DNA of 64,000 nucleotides from Coniferiporia sulphurascens. Its lineage: Eukaryota > Basidiomycota > Agaricomycetes > Hymenochaetales > Hymenochaetaceae. Within the stretch, counting starts at the first letter, position 1; each line of letters starts with the position of its first letter. The position numbers were made by a program, and so were the translations under genes. Where the stretch lies: positions 496,001 through 560,000 of the forward strand of contig NBBA01000002.1 in NCBI GenBank assembly GCA_002794785.1. The letters are read 5' to 3'. This document shows, one piece after another, positions 11,810-23,282 of this stretch. The notes under the pieces are model-generated. The model saw only the letters and a program-made list of their open reading frames with translations, did no database searches and was not told the origin of the DNA.

Positions 11810-12982
11810 ATGAAGTCCTTTTTCGGTGCTACCGCCGTGCTCGCTGCTGCGTCCGTATGTGCAGCGTTCCCGCTCAAGCGTGCGGCTGCCGTCGAGATTA
11901 ATGGTGAGTGTCACAAAAGGCTTTTTATGTTTTATTCTCAGGTTCCTGCATGCTGAATAAATTGCGAATTAGACGACCTTATCCTCAACTTTGCGTTGAC
12001 TCTTGAGCACGTGGAGGTTGCATATTATACGAGCGGATTGGCCTTGTTCGACGAGGCTGCCTTTGAAGCTGCTGGCCTCCCGTCGTTCGCACGTGGACGA
12101 TTTGTGCAAATCAGCGAGAATGAACAGACTCACGCACGCGTCCTCACCGCGGCCATTGGCGAGAACGCTACGCAGCCTTGCAATTATTCCTTGTACGTTT
12201 TCCCCTTCCTTCGAAACTTTGTAGAAAAACAAGGAACTTCATACTAATTGTGCTTTAGCCCGTTCACTGACCCGAAGGCGTTTGCGGCCCTCAGTGCCGT
12301 GCTTGAGTCTGTCGGCACCTCTGCTTATACGGGGGCGGCGAACCTCCTGACAGACTCGACGCATATAACAGAGGCGGCTGCTATCCTCGCAACCGAGTGA
12401 GCCTTTTATTATATGAATACATGCTTCGGCCGACTGACTTAATTGCAGAGCTCGCCAAGCCTCGTTCGTGATGTCGTCAGTTAATGGCCAGAACCCATGG
12501 TCAACTCCCTTTGAAGTAAGTATTCATTACATTGACACTCCGGACGGGAAGCTAACGCGATGCGACAGACCCCGTTAGACTTGAACCAAGCATTCTCTCT
12601 GGCGGCAGGGTTCATCGTCTCCTGCCCATCGACGAACCCCGTCCTGCCTGTGCGTGCCTTCCCTGCCCTCAACGTCACAAGTGCGTCCCCCACCCCGGGG
12701 AGCAACATCACACTCGCTTTCAACCGTACCGCAAACGGCGCCGCACAAACAAGCGCGGACACGCCGCTCTTTCTTACGCTCCTCACAGGTCTTGGGAAGC
12801 TCTCCACATCCATCTGGGACAACGGCAACGGTACCTGGTCTGCGACGCTGCCTGAGGCCCTTCAGGGAACGGTATACGCTCTGGTAACGGATAACAACTC
12901 CACCGCGACGGACTCAGACACCGTTGCGGGTGTGGCGGTTCTGCAGTTCCCTTTCGATTCCCAGGCTAATGAGATCTCATAA
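11810..12982 (+). CDS. secreted ferritin-like protein, Rds1/desiccation-related type (copy 1)
   Basis: Five exons: 11810-11903, 11973-12192, 12259-12396, 12449-12515, 12569-12982; all junctions are GT..AG and keep frame (310 aa). An N-terminal signal peptide (MKSFFGATAVLAAASVCAAF) is followed by a KR site. The ferritin-like helices show the expected acidic/His positions: LTLEHVEVAYY, ISENEQTHARVL (ExxH) and LATEARQASFV. The C-terminal 120 residues form a Ser/Thr-rich beta domain with several N-x-S/T sites. The family (Ferritin_2; S. pombe Rds1 is stress- and nutrient-responsive) is secreted or wall-associated; catalytic activity is not established. Its near-identical exon layout with the gene at 14078-15281 shows a tandem duplication. 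Confidence 0.9.
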
Positions 12983-13965
12983 ATACCTGACGTTCGTTTA
13001 ATTTCATTTCATTCAGTGCTCTTGAAAAGACAGTTTAATCTATATATCTATATTGCTTCCTTCTGGAGATTTACTCATATATATTAAGTAGTAGCTTCTT
13101 TCAATTTTCCCATGTAGCGTTTTCCTCGCGTGTGCATAGTGGACTCTCTTTCTATCCCCTGCCTTTCGGACTTATAAATGCACCCTTGTAGAGTCGAGTA
13201 GGCTCTTAAAATATGGCTTTCCCTTGCAAATACTGTATGTATTGTTCGGACAGAGGACATTCACTCTGTCTGGAAGTGAATGAACCCATTGCAAACTTCT
13301 GAACCAGGTCCGAACCAAAGCGATGTACATAATGTTTACGTGAAGTGTGGGAAAATCAGTCACGTAAACCTGCGATCGCGTGCCAATGCAGTACCCTTTC
13401 ATCAAGACTTTCTCTGGAGTCTGGACTTCTAAAGCACAAGTAGCACACGTTCGTATTTTGTTTTTCCCTCACATTGGAAACTCTCATGCACGCCCAGACT
13501 TGAACGTACATGGCACTTCTAGATTTCATGTCTGCTTTGCGAGCGTCTTTCACTCAAAATGAAGTTCGGGATCTACATCATTCCCAGAGAAAGAAGAGCT
13601 AGAGCGGATTATTACCGCCCGTCACCAGTTTGCGCACTTGTTTGCAAATCATTACCGCCTTTCATTGGTCAAAACTATACTTCCATTCACCGAGAAGCCC
13701 GGTACCCGCCCCCCGCCCCACATCGAACCACCCGGTTTTGCGCCCCGCACAAACTGGGCAACTGTCCTACCCCATCATTACCCAATCCTGTGTATGACTG
13801 GCACAAGCTGAGCCTGGAGCGCGTTATTCGCTCTTTTGACGTCGGTCATGGCGGGCGAGCTATTTTCGTGCGTTTGGCTGCGCCCTATTGGCCTGTTGGA
13901 GCGGTGTGTGTATGCGCCGCACCGCACAGCGGGGACTGATTCGCGCATATAACCAGTTTACATGG
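12983..13965. other. intergenic between the tandem ferritin-like genes
   Basis: No gene supported. The right third is the duplicated promoter region of copy 2, containing CCAAT-like ATTGG boxes near 13671 and 13888. Confidence 0.45.
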
Positions 13966-13971
13966 TATAAA
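13966..13971 (+). promoter_or_regulatory. TATA box of ferritin-like gene 2
   Basis: TATAAA 112 bases upstream of the ATG at 14078, matching the position in copy 1. Confidence 0.6.
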
Positions 13972-14077
13972 GACAAGCTGCATAGCGCCTGAAGCTGATC
14001 CTACATCTGTACTTTCCGTACGTTCCCCCCCCGTCTACCGTCTTCCGCAGCCTGACTTTACAAAGCCAAGAAAAAAG

Positions 14078-15281
14078 ATGAAGTCTATTTTTGGTGTTAC
14101 CGCTGTGCTTGCAGCCGTGTCAATTTGTGGGGCAACCCCAGTCAAGCGTACAGCTGCCGCTGAGATCTCTGGTAAGCCCCGAAGTCGATCGACTCAAATG
14201 TATTGCTCTCTATTTTTTGCCTCCTGATTAACAAAACCCAAATTAGACCAGTCTGTCCTCAACTTTGCGCTGACGCTCGAGCACCTGGAGGTCGCGTTCT
14301 ACATTGAGGGATTAGCTTTGTTCGATGAAGCTGCGTTCGCAGCCGTGGGCCTTCCGGCGTTCGCGCGCGGGCGGTTTTTGCAGATCAGCGCAATTGAGCA
14401 GACACATGCCAGCGTGCTCACCGCAGTCATTGGCGAGAACGCTACTCAGCCCTGCAATTATTCCTTGTGAATTTTTATTTTATTCCGTTTCCTCAACGGT
14501 AGTGAAAGGATAAGGAACTTATGAATATTATTGTCCGTGCTTTAGCCCGCTCACCGACCCGAAGGCGTTTGCATCGCTCAGTGCCGTGCTTGAGTCTGTG
14601 GGCACCTCTGCTTACACGGGAGCGGCGAGTCTCCTGTCAGACTTGACGCTTGTAACTGCGGCGGCGTCGATCCTTGCCACAGAGTAAATCATTTGTGAAA
14701 CATATATGCATTTTGGTTTTCTTACTTTGAATTGCAGAGCTCGTCAAGCGGCGTGGGTGATGGCAGCGGTCAACCGCCAGAACCCATGGTCAACTCCCTT
14801 TGAGGTAAGAACTATCCGTCCCTCAACGGACTTCCAATACTAGCAATAAATTGACGTGGTATGACAGACTCCCCTGGACCTGAACCAAGCGTTCTCTCTT
14901 GCGGCAGGATTCATTGTCTCCTGCCCATCGACGAATCCCGTCCTGCCCGTACGAGCCTTCCCCACCCTGAGTATCGCCAGCGCGTCCTACACCCCAGGAA
15001 GCAACGTCTCGCTTGCCTTTGACCGCAATGCGAGCGGCGCCGCACAGACGAACGCAGATACGCCGCTCTTTCTCACACTCCTCACTGGCCTTGGGAAGCT
15101 GTCTACACCTGTCCACGAAAACAGTGATGGCACGTGGTCCGCGACGCTGCCCGGGACCCTCCAGGGCACGGTGTACGCGTTGGTGACAGACAACAACTCG
15201 ACTGCAACTGACTCGGACACTGTTGCGGGCGTGGCTATTCTGGAATTCCCTTTCGACTCTCAGGCTAATGAGATCTCATAA
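14078..15281 (+). CDS. secreted ferritin-like protein, Rds1/desiccation-related type (copy 2)
   Basis: Tandem paralog of 11810-12982 with the same five-exon plan: about 14078-14171, 14248-14466, 14546-14683, 14738-14804 and 14868-15281. Exons 1, 3, 4 and 5 have the same lengths in both copies. Signal peptide MKSIFGVTAVLAAVSICGA, then ferritin-like helices LTLEHLEVAFYIEG, ISAIEQTHASVL and LATEARQAAWV, and a C-terminal beta domain ending FDSQANEIS as in copy 1. Introns are diverged while exons are conserved, so both copies look to be under selection. Likely secreted; function as for copy 1. Confidence 0.9.
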
Positions 15282-16163
15282 ATATTAATATTAAAATACC
15301 CGACATCCGTTTAACTCCGCTTTCATACAATTAGTGGTACCATCGAAGAGACTTTACTAAGTAATAGCTTTTTTCGTAGTTAAATGTAACGCGCTCCACT
15401 TTGCGCTCTTTTTTTGACCTTTGCGCGATAAATGCATTCTTTTATAAAACTGCGAGGATACTGAACAGCTGAAGTCTCCCCTCAGAAATATGTGTCAAGA
15501 TGTGTCAAGGTTTGTTTCGTTTGTTTCGAGGCTTATTGGTATCCACTGCTAGGTGGAAAAACTCGAGAAAATGATAGGACCAAACTGTATGTCGGGACGC
15601 TGGAATTCGCAATACAGGTGTCGGCTATGCGTGATGAAAAGGAAATATCTATAAAAGGAAAAAGATCGCTAGCGGTTACACTTATTTAATGGAGATTTAA
15701 TGGAGATTTATTGACTCTTACTGTATGTTTAGGCTTCTCAGTGGGTATTTATTATGTGGCGCGTAAGTTGAAACAAATCGTAATGTCCATTTGCTAGTTT
15801 TGAACTCCGACAAGCACTCTGAGCTAGTGACCCTTCCCTCCATATTCCCACCTGACGCTTCATTAAAGCGAAAGAGTATTGCAGATATCAAGTCCTGCTA
15901 AAACCAGCTCCGATTCCTTTGGAGTATTTCATGCAATTTACACTATGCACAGATAGTTTCTGGCGAATAAATGCTGGTTGACAACAGTGTAGAATGCACA
16001 ACACCGCCGGCCCCGGGACCATGACTAAAGAAAAGATGCGAAAATGCGAAGTATTCAAGGAAGCGGTGAAAACAGTATATACATATGTGCATGTACGTGT
16101 GTGACCAAAGTGAGGGATGCGAGGCAGCAACAAAATCTGTGAAAGTCAGCCGAGTATCCCGAT
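15282..16163. other. intergenic, convergent 3' flanks
   Basis: Lies between the 3' ends of the ferritin-like gene and the J-domain gene. AT-rich with no supported gene. Confidence 0.45.
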
Positions 16164-18253
16164 CTAAAAATGGAAGCTCTGCGACGGGCGTGACGACTGG
16201 AAGCCGAACCCGCCGCCGTGCCCGCCGAAGCTGCTCCTGCCACCACCAAACCCACCACCGCCACCTCCTCCAAACTGCATGAAGATGTTCGACAGGTCTT
16301 CTGGGTTCATGCCGCCGAATCCATGCATCCCGTTCATACCTCCACCCGAGTCCACGCTCCCGTCCTCGTCCGCGCCCATATCATAGCGTTCGCGCCGGCG
16401 CGGGTCGGAGAGCACAGTGTGTGCCTCGACGACGAGCTTGAACTTCTCCTCATCACCGCCCTTGTCTGGGTGATGCTTTAAACTCTCACGGCGATACGCC
16501 TTCTTGATGTCGAGTTCTGAGCAATCACGGGCAACGCCTGAAAGATGATAGAGTATTAGAGACCGGAACTTAATTTAAAAAGGCATTTTAAAGAATTACC
16601 GAGGATCTTGTAATAGTCCTTCGTCTTGCTTCTCTTGAGCGCGGCCTCGGCTTTCCGAAGCTCAGTGCGAAGCGCTGTCTCATCCGCTGAGCTTCCCTCG
16701 TTCCCTGCCTGCTCAATCGCGGCCTTGAAGTCTGCGACCGCCGCATCGTACTGTTCGAGGTGCTCGTTAATGCGCGCCCGAGTGCGCAATGCTTTGAAAG
16801 ATGTCGGGTAGAGCTCAAGCGACGCCGTAATATCCGTGAGCGCATCTGCGTGTCTTTCAAGCTAGGCCGAGGGTCAGAAAGGGGAAGGCCAAGAAATGAA
16901 AAAAAAAGAACTACCTTGAGTAAGGAAGTTGCGCGGTTCGACAGAAGGGTTGCTCGCATTTGACCGCCTTTACCCTCTTCCTCGCTGTCACCAACGACCT
17001 GCAAGAAGAAGAACGGTTCATTAGCGGATTTGTCTGAAAAACGTTCATGACAAACCTCTAATGCTTCGGTATACTTGTCAATGGCGGGTTGCAATTGGCC
17101 TGTTTTGAAGCAGCTGTTGCCTTCCTCTTTTAACTTCTCAACTGCCTTCACCCGTTGGCGGAGCTTTTTGGCACGGTCGTTATCCGGATCTAAGCGCAGT
17201 GCAGACATCGCATGCTGCAGCGCCCCAGGCAGTTTTGCAGTTAAGAAAAGAACAAGTCCTCGAAGGGCCAGAACGTCCGCCGAGCTCGAGTCCAGTCGAA
17301 GCGCTTCACTGGGAGAAAAACAACAGGGTAAATGCTACACCCAAAACGGAAACGCTCATCGAAAGCTCACTTTGCTGCTGAAGCCGCTGCATCCCAGCTC
17401 CCCCGGGCGAGCTCAAGCTCTATTCGCCAGCATCGCCATTCGGACGGAGTGTCACCTGCCTCACCCTCTATAGACTGCACGCATCGGTCGAGCGCTAGAC
17501 GTGCCATTCCCCAGTCTTTTCTCGATCGCGCGCCATCGAAGTTACGCAGATGTGCCTCGAGCTCGAGGACTTTCGCCTGTAATTGTTTGGCGGCAGCATT
17601 TGACGGCTCGAGTGCGAGCACCTCGCGCAATACGGATAGGGCGGGACCGGCCGAGCCGACGGCAAGCTGGCAGCGGGCGAGACGGATTAGAGTTTTTACG
17701 GAAGGACTTGCGGACTGCAATGATGCAGCCTGCTGACAGTCCGCAAGCGCCGGCTTAAATCGTTTCAGGGCCATGTATGACGCAGCCCGGTTTGTGAGAT
17801 AAGTGGGCTCTGAGGGCTGCAAATCTGCGGCAAGGAGGTTAGATATCGTACGTAACGGCGCGAAATAAGAGAAGACTATGCACCGATCGCCTGTGAATAC
17901 AAATTGATTGCAGTTCCATAGGTCTTCTCGCGGAACGCAATATTCCCCTCCTCCTTCAGCTGCTCAGCACGCAATCGGACATCGACAGACGCCTCCGCTT
18001 CTGGTGACTGCGAGCCCGAGGGCACATTTTCCGTTTGCATTTCCGGTTCGTGTGCAGGTGGCGTGTCGACTTCCATCATTGGTACCTCTCTATGCGAAAG
18101 CGAAGATAGGGCAGCAGAACGTGCGAGCAAATTAACTCGTGTTCTCGGACCGAGACTTAAACAAGATACACACCCAGCTCCATTCGTGTCGGGATTCTGC
18201 GCGCCTTGCTGCTCTGCCTTTTTCTTCCCCGACTTGTTCTTCTTCGCGGCCAT
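16164..18253 (-). CDS. TPR and J-domain co-chaperone, DNAJC7/Tpr2-like
   Basis: Hsp70/Hsp90 co-chaperone of the cytosol. The start at 18253 gives a Lys-rich N-terminus (MAAKKNKSGKKKAEQQ). TPR units follow, recognisable as RAEQLKEEGNIAFREKTYGTA, PTYLTNRAASYMALKRFKPAL, VEKLKEEGNSCFKTGQLQPAI, LLSNRATSLLK and LRTRARINEHLEQYDAAV. The last two exons carry a J domain (KDYYKILG, then LDIKKAYRRESLKHHPDKGGDEEKF with the HPD motif that stimulates Hsp70 ATPase, then VLSDPRRRERYD). The tail is Gly/Phe-rich (GGGGGFGGGRSSFGG). About seven exons. The TPR-then-J order is diagnostic of the DNAJC7 type. It is divergently arranged with the S28 peptidase gene. Confidence 0.9.
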
Positions 18254-18712
18254 CGTCGTCAACGGTGAGGAAAAGCGGAAGAGAGGCTGCCTGTGACGGC
18301 GTGGTTGTAACAGACCGCAGTGCACTGTGCCGGTGGCAGGAGACGGTCGTACAATTTCCCACGATTTCTCTCATCTCGATTTCCTAAAAAGACAATAAGT
18401 AAAGAAGGTTGGAGAATGTCCTAGTCGCATTGTCCTTACCCAACTCTTCGTCGTGCCTATCTCTGATTCTCTGCACACTGTATTCGTGAAGCTCATTTCG
18501 AAGCCTTCTCTCGTTACAAGACTTATTTCTGTCTCGGGCGAAGTACTCAGGAATTCGTGCTGGCAGCATCGGCTTCTGCTGTCCACATGTCTGTTCAACT
18601 TATCAGTCGTCTTGCTTATCTTCGTGAATCCTGTAAATGTTATTTGAGCCGTACAAGAGGCACTGCTTTCAACCCCTACTCTCTCTCTGCGTAGGCTTTA
18701 GTCGTTGGCAAA
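18254..18712. other. divergent promoter region, J-domain gene / S28 peptidase
   Basis: A 459-base spacer between head-to-head genes, expected to hold both promoters. No reliable TATA box was identified. Confidence 0.45.
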
Positions 18713-20843
18713 ATGTACCTCTACAGTGTTGCTTCACTTTTGTCTTGGGTTTATGTCTGTCTCGCGGCGTTGCAGCCGCCTCATGCGCCCCATCTAGGCA
18801 TCCAAGAACGGTTCCTTCCTGTTTCAAAACGTGATACGGAGGCTAATGACCCATTGTTTATCAATGTGCGCTTCCCGCCCTTTATTGGCTTTTGTGTCTA
18901 AGCAGCTATGAAGATGCCGCTCGACCACTTCGGTAACTCTTCGGAGACTTTCAAAAATCGCTATTGGATGAACGACACGTATTATGCTCCCGGCGGCCCC
19001 GTGTTCAGTAAGCTTTTCCCTCTTATTTTTCGTAAGGGTTAACTAATCAAGGCCCATCTCGATAGTTTTCGATTCCGGGGAACAAAACGCAGAGCCTTTA
19101 CTTCCATACTACTTGCAGGTGTGTCCGATCGCCAACTATCTAAGTACTTTCCTTCAGTTTGCATAGGAATATCATGGCCTTTCTGCCACTATGCGTTTGG
19201 CTAAAAGGTACAAAGGAGCTGCTATCCTGTGGGAGCATCGCTTCTACGGAGACTCCCTCCCATTCCCAGTGAACGTAAGCCCAGGCGCAGTTACCAAACA
19301 CGTCTGATCCGAGCTTTCCGAAAAAGGAAAACACAACCGCCGACCAATGGCAGTATCTCACAACCGAACAAGCGCTCGAGGACGTTGTCTTCTTCGCAAA
19401 CTCCTTTCCGCGCGAGATTTCCGCAGGTAAGCCCGCATTGCATCCTTCCGTAACGCCGTGGGTGTGGCTCGGCGGCTCGTACCCTGGTGTGCGCGGCGCA
19501 TTCATGCGGATACGCAACCCCGAAGTGATCTTCGCGACCTGGGCGTCCTCTGCGCCCGTGCACTCGCAGGTTGACATGGCTTCGTACTACAAGGCCGCCG
19601 AGCGCTCGCTTACGAGAAACTGCTCCGCGGACTGGATAGCGGTGACGAAACATGTCGACGACGTGCTGGGCGGGACGGACGAGGAGCTGAGCACAGATGT
19701 GAAGTTCGCACTTGAGTTTGCGCGTCTGAGTAAAAGCGGTGGCAATACGACGTTGGCGCAGAATTTGACGAGAGAACAGGCGGCGAAGCTCAGTGATGTG
19801 AGCGCGGCGAGTATTTTGATGGATTCATTAGACTTTTACCAGGTTAGTCTGGTCTTCACCGTCCGTTCAATGGCTGCTATATTTAATTCGCACGCACAGT
19901 ATTATGGATTTAATGCCTCTCTACTTCCGTTCTGTAACCTTCTTGAGACACACAACTACACCGCCGAACCTTTGGAGACTGGAATCGCTGCGGCACACGG
20001 CATTCAGGCGGCTTTCGACTCTTTTACGACTGCACTCGCTGAGCTTGATTATGATTCTATCCCCGGTAGTCCGGACGACCCCGTCCAAGACATGTCGTGG
20101 ATGTGGCAGTACTGCTCAGAGTATGGTAAGCATCTAACTAATTGTTTTGCTGAAGAAATATTCCCGTCCTCATCACTTTTGAAGGATTTTACCAGCGCGG
20201 GGACCCGAGTAATCCTCTCTCGATTGAGACTTCGTTCCGCTCACTCGAGCTCTTTCAATCGGAATGCAACTCAACGTTTCCAGAAGGCCTGCCAGCGTTC
20301 CCTGCGGTTGACCACATCAATAAGTATGGTAGCTGGGAGATGACGCCTTCAAACGTGCTCTTTACGAACGGCGAATGTAAGCACTTCATGAATATTAACA
20401 CAGTGCTGCGTCGGCGGTTCGTTAAATAATTAACTACAGTTGACCCATGGAGGACGATGGGACTCGCATCGATTGAATCGAACTCGCCGAACAGACAGCC
20501 GTCCCTTTCTATCCCAAAGTATGTGCTTTCGTACCCCGCTTACCCAGTTGCCGATGCGCTAAAACGCGTTCATCACACTTGCAGATGTAATACCTCGCCT
20601 GCGTTCCCCTCCTTTTTCGGGCTGACACACGCGAACATGGTGCACGTCAGTGACATGCGCGTGCTACTTACGCCAGACGCGAACCACACAGATTTCAAGA
20701 CAGTCGGCTTCTATAGCCCCGTATCGCCCGAACCGTTCTATGCTGGTCTAGGTCTTTTCCAGCTCGCCCTCGATGAGTGGTTGCCGTGTTTTCAACCGGG
20801 GAGTACTGAAGTACAAGCGGTCATGGGCATAATTGACGGCTAG
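18713..20843 (+). CDS. secreted serine peptidase, family S28 (prolyl carboxypeptidase-like)
   Basis: Starts with a signal peptide (MYLYSVASLLSWVYVCLAAL). A first intron, probably ending ..GAAG before 18914, leads to MPLDHFGNSSETFKNRYW...GGPVF, the family's N-terminal hallmark (PLDHF). The nucleophile motif GGSYPG lies near 19470. The acid motif NGEFDPW is split by an intron near 20370-20440 and the His region is GLTHANMVHVSDM. These supply the S28 Ser-Asp-His triad. Many N-x-S/T sites fit an extracellular glycoprotein. The enzyme should release N-terminal residues or cleave after proline; exact specificity is not predictable. About eight exons, stop at 20843; length is normal for the family (about 500 aa). 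Confidence 0.88.
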
Positions 20844-21829
20844 GAAGGCGTAAGATTAAATGGACCGTTGAAAGAAAGAGTGGTGTGACCGCTCCATGCA
20901 GGGCCCCGGGCCGTTTGGCTGTTCTTCTCGCTGGAAGGGGATGAGCCAGAATGTTTACCGTGCACAGAGTTCGAAAGAGGTTAATGTATGTCGAGCTGGC
21001 TGTATTAGCGAGCTTTTGTCAGACTGCAGTTCACGTCTAAGCACACACCTTTCTACAAGGTGCTACACGTTCAACAGGTGACTTTGCGATACGTATGCGC
21101 TCATCAACCGTGTAATGGTAAAAGTGTGCTCTCATGACGGTGATTTTAGGACGTAGGATTATTTCCAACTTCTGTCCTAGCTTTTGCAGGGGATTGCAAT
21201 TGATAATTCTGTCATGTGACCGTGCGTCTTTTAAAGAAACTTGAGAGTCCAAGTTTTCAGCGGCACTACTATCTTCGTACTTTTGCCTCCGAATTATTAT
21301 TAAATAATGACAGGGCCAGCTGCGCTGGCAATGCCCGACACCTCTTTCAGTGATGGTTGGCGGATGTCGTCATATAAAGATGTAATTCTTTCTTGTAATG
21401 AGAGTTTACTACAATTTTTACATTACTACGCGGCATTCAAGAGAGATGTCCCCGTTAGCCGCCGAAAGTCACGTAGGAGCAAATAATTGACTCCCCAAAT
21501 GCTTGTGTTACGCTGGCTTTACCGTTGGGGACATTTGAACATGTGCGTGGCGAGACTCGTTTGTTAAAAAAGATAGATCGCGAATTGTTCAAGCTTTTCT
21601 TCAAGATATCCTTCCGAAGGAAGAAGGACATACCACAAAGGACTTCGGCCAGTGCGCGATTCGGAGCGGCGGACTTGTGTAAGTTTTAAGTGGAGATGCG
21701 CCTGGATTGGTTAGCCAGAACACGTAGTATGAAATTTGTAGTTGTAAATGAAGTACATGCAAAAGGAAGTAGGGGCCGTGTTTCGCGCTTTGCGACACTA
21801 TCCTTGTAGTGATACAATTGCTTTCAATA
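20844..21829. other. intergenic; holds a 48-bp dispersed repeat
   Basis: No gene supported. Bases 21303-21350 match 41849-41896 (see repeat entry). Confidence 0.45.
21303..21350. repeat. 48-bp dispersed repeat with hairpin core (copy 1)
   Basis: About 40 of 48 positions match 41849-41896, with most differences C/T or A/G. The core GCCAGCTGCGCTGGC is an inverted repeat able to form a hairpin. Possible fragment of a small mobile element. Confidence 0.5.
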
Positions 21830-22425
21830 CAATCAGGAGACAAAGGTTGCTTTGTTGTAGAAGGTTCCCGGGATTTTCAGACCGCGGAGGAGCCGAAAAG
21901 ATCGTGTCCGGAGCCGTCACCTTCAGCGTTCCTGGGTTTGACCACTACACAAAGGAGGCATCGGTAAGCCGACGGATCCGCGGTCGTGAACAATTCATAC
22001 CTGATAGATGTACGGCTTTGTCCCGGCAACGTAACTTATCACTGCCTTTACTACGGCAGGGATTTCCGCAAGTACATCCACCTTCTCTACGAGCCCTTTT
22101 CGGCTCCAACAGCGTCCCGCCGACATCAGCCTTCATCGAGGCGGAAACCTGGCCAGGCGCGCCAGTCAAGGTTGACGGACCAGCCCAAACAAACTCAAGG
22201 TCGTTTGGCTGCGCGTACGAAGTGTTGCTATCAACAGTAGTGTTGTAATGGAGCGCACTCGAGATGAACTTTGCCTCCGAGGACTGCTCCTCACCAGGGA
22301 GAGTCGTCTCCGCAGTGACTCGGACGCACGAGCTTTCCGCCCAGCACCAACGAGCCGAAGTTAACCTTCAGACCACCCAAACCCACAACCTTCAAGCCGT
22401 CTGCATCGAGGGTGGTAAGCTCCAT
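21830..22425 (-). pseudogene. frameshifted coding remnant, family not recognised
   Basis: Reading the minus strand from an ATG at 22425, long protein-like blocks succeed one another in different frames: GLKVVGLGGLKVNFGSLVLG, VRVTAETTLPGEEQSSEAKF, PNDLEFVWAGPSTL, APGQVSASMKADVGGTLLEP and VEKVDVLAEIPAVVKAVISY. A proper GT..AG intron (about 22008-21951) is followed by WSNPGTLKVTAPDTIF. Two single-base frame changes (near 22335 and in the AAAA run near 22100) interrupt the chain. Composition and N-x-T/S sites suggest a secreted or beta-rich protein, but I do not recognise the family. Upstream and downstream limits are uncertain. Confidence 0.45.
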
Positions 22426-23282
22426 CTAAATAACTGAGGAGTGTTGACTACAAGGAATTTGTTATCTGAGATTGAAAAAAGATGCAATGCCGGATGCAAT
22501 CACCGTTTGTCACCTTTCGAACATTATGCTTTCTCCCTGTGCACCACAATAATTTATTCCACCCGGAGTAGTGGGGTAGTACACCCTAGTATGTAGTATG
22601 TATGAATGTGTATGACCCTGCAAAAAAATCGCTGATAAAATTACTTGTTGTGCAAGCTGGCAGCCTTCCAAAGGCTCTTCAAGATTGCAAAACAAGTATT
22701 TTGACCGCGGCTTCACGACAATGCAATATTTTGCTGCGATGCTATCATACTCATTTTTTATAGTTCACATAGTGTGAATGTATGAGGTTTGTCAGCTCGC
22801 GGCGATCGTATTCCTAGTTTTAGTAGTCCATCCATAAACTGTATAGTCGGGCGCATATAGTCGCGCCCGAGGTATCCGCGCACCTCAGTCCTTTTGACAC
22901 GGGCTGAGGTGAGTGCTTCCATTCTTCTATCGTAGGCGCCCACATATTGACGCTGTAGATTAGATATTTGCACAGGTAGACTACTATCTAATTGAGTCCT
23001 TTTGACATGGGCTGAGATATTTGCACACATAGCACTCATATGAAGTTTTTCAGCAGTAATTTGGTTGTGTGTAAACCTGGGATAGCAATTTTGTGAGTAG
23101 GGGTACCTTTGTAATAGGGGTCATACGATAGTATGCCTGTGCGGGTGACTGCAGCAGGACCTTCGGCAAGCTCAGATGCAAGGACAGCGGCTGGAGAACT
23201 GGAGAAAAGACAGATTCCCTCACCGAGATCACCTGAGCTATATGGTAGACAAATCATAGAAACTGTGACAGGACAACAATCT
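22426..23282. other. gene-free, repeat-containing flank of the kinase gene
   Basis: No gene supported. Contains an internally repeated motif TCCTTTTGACA(C/T)GGGCTGAG at about 22893 and about 22998, which recurs near 38351. Confidence 0.5.
22860..22925. repeat. dispersed repeat also found at 38.3 kb
   Basis: The segment with GCCCGAGGTATCC and TCCTTTTGACACGGGCTGAG closely matches 38322-38373 (GCCCGAGGTATCC...TCCTTTTAACCTGGGCTGAG). A second partial copy of the right half lies at about 22998. Nature unknown. Confidence 0.5.
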
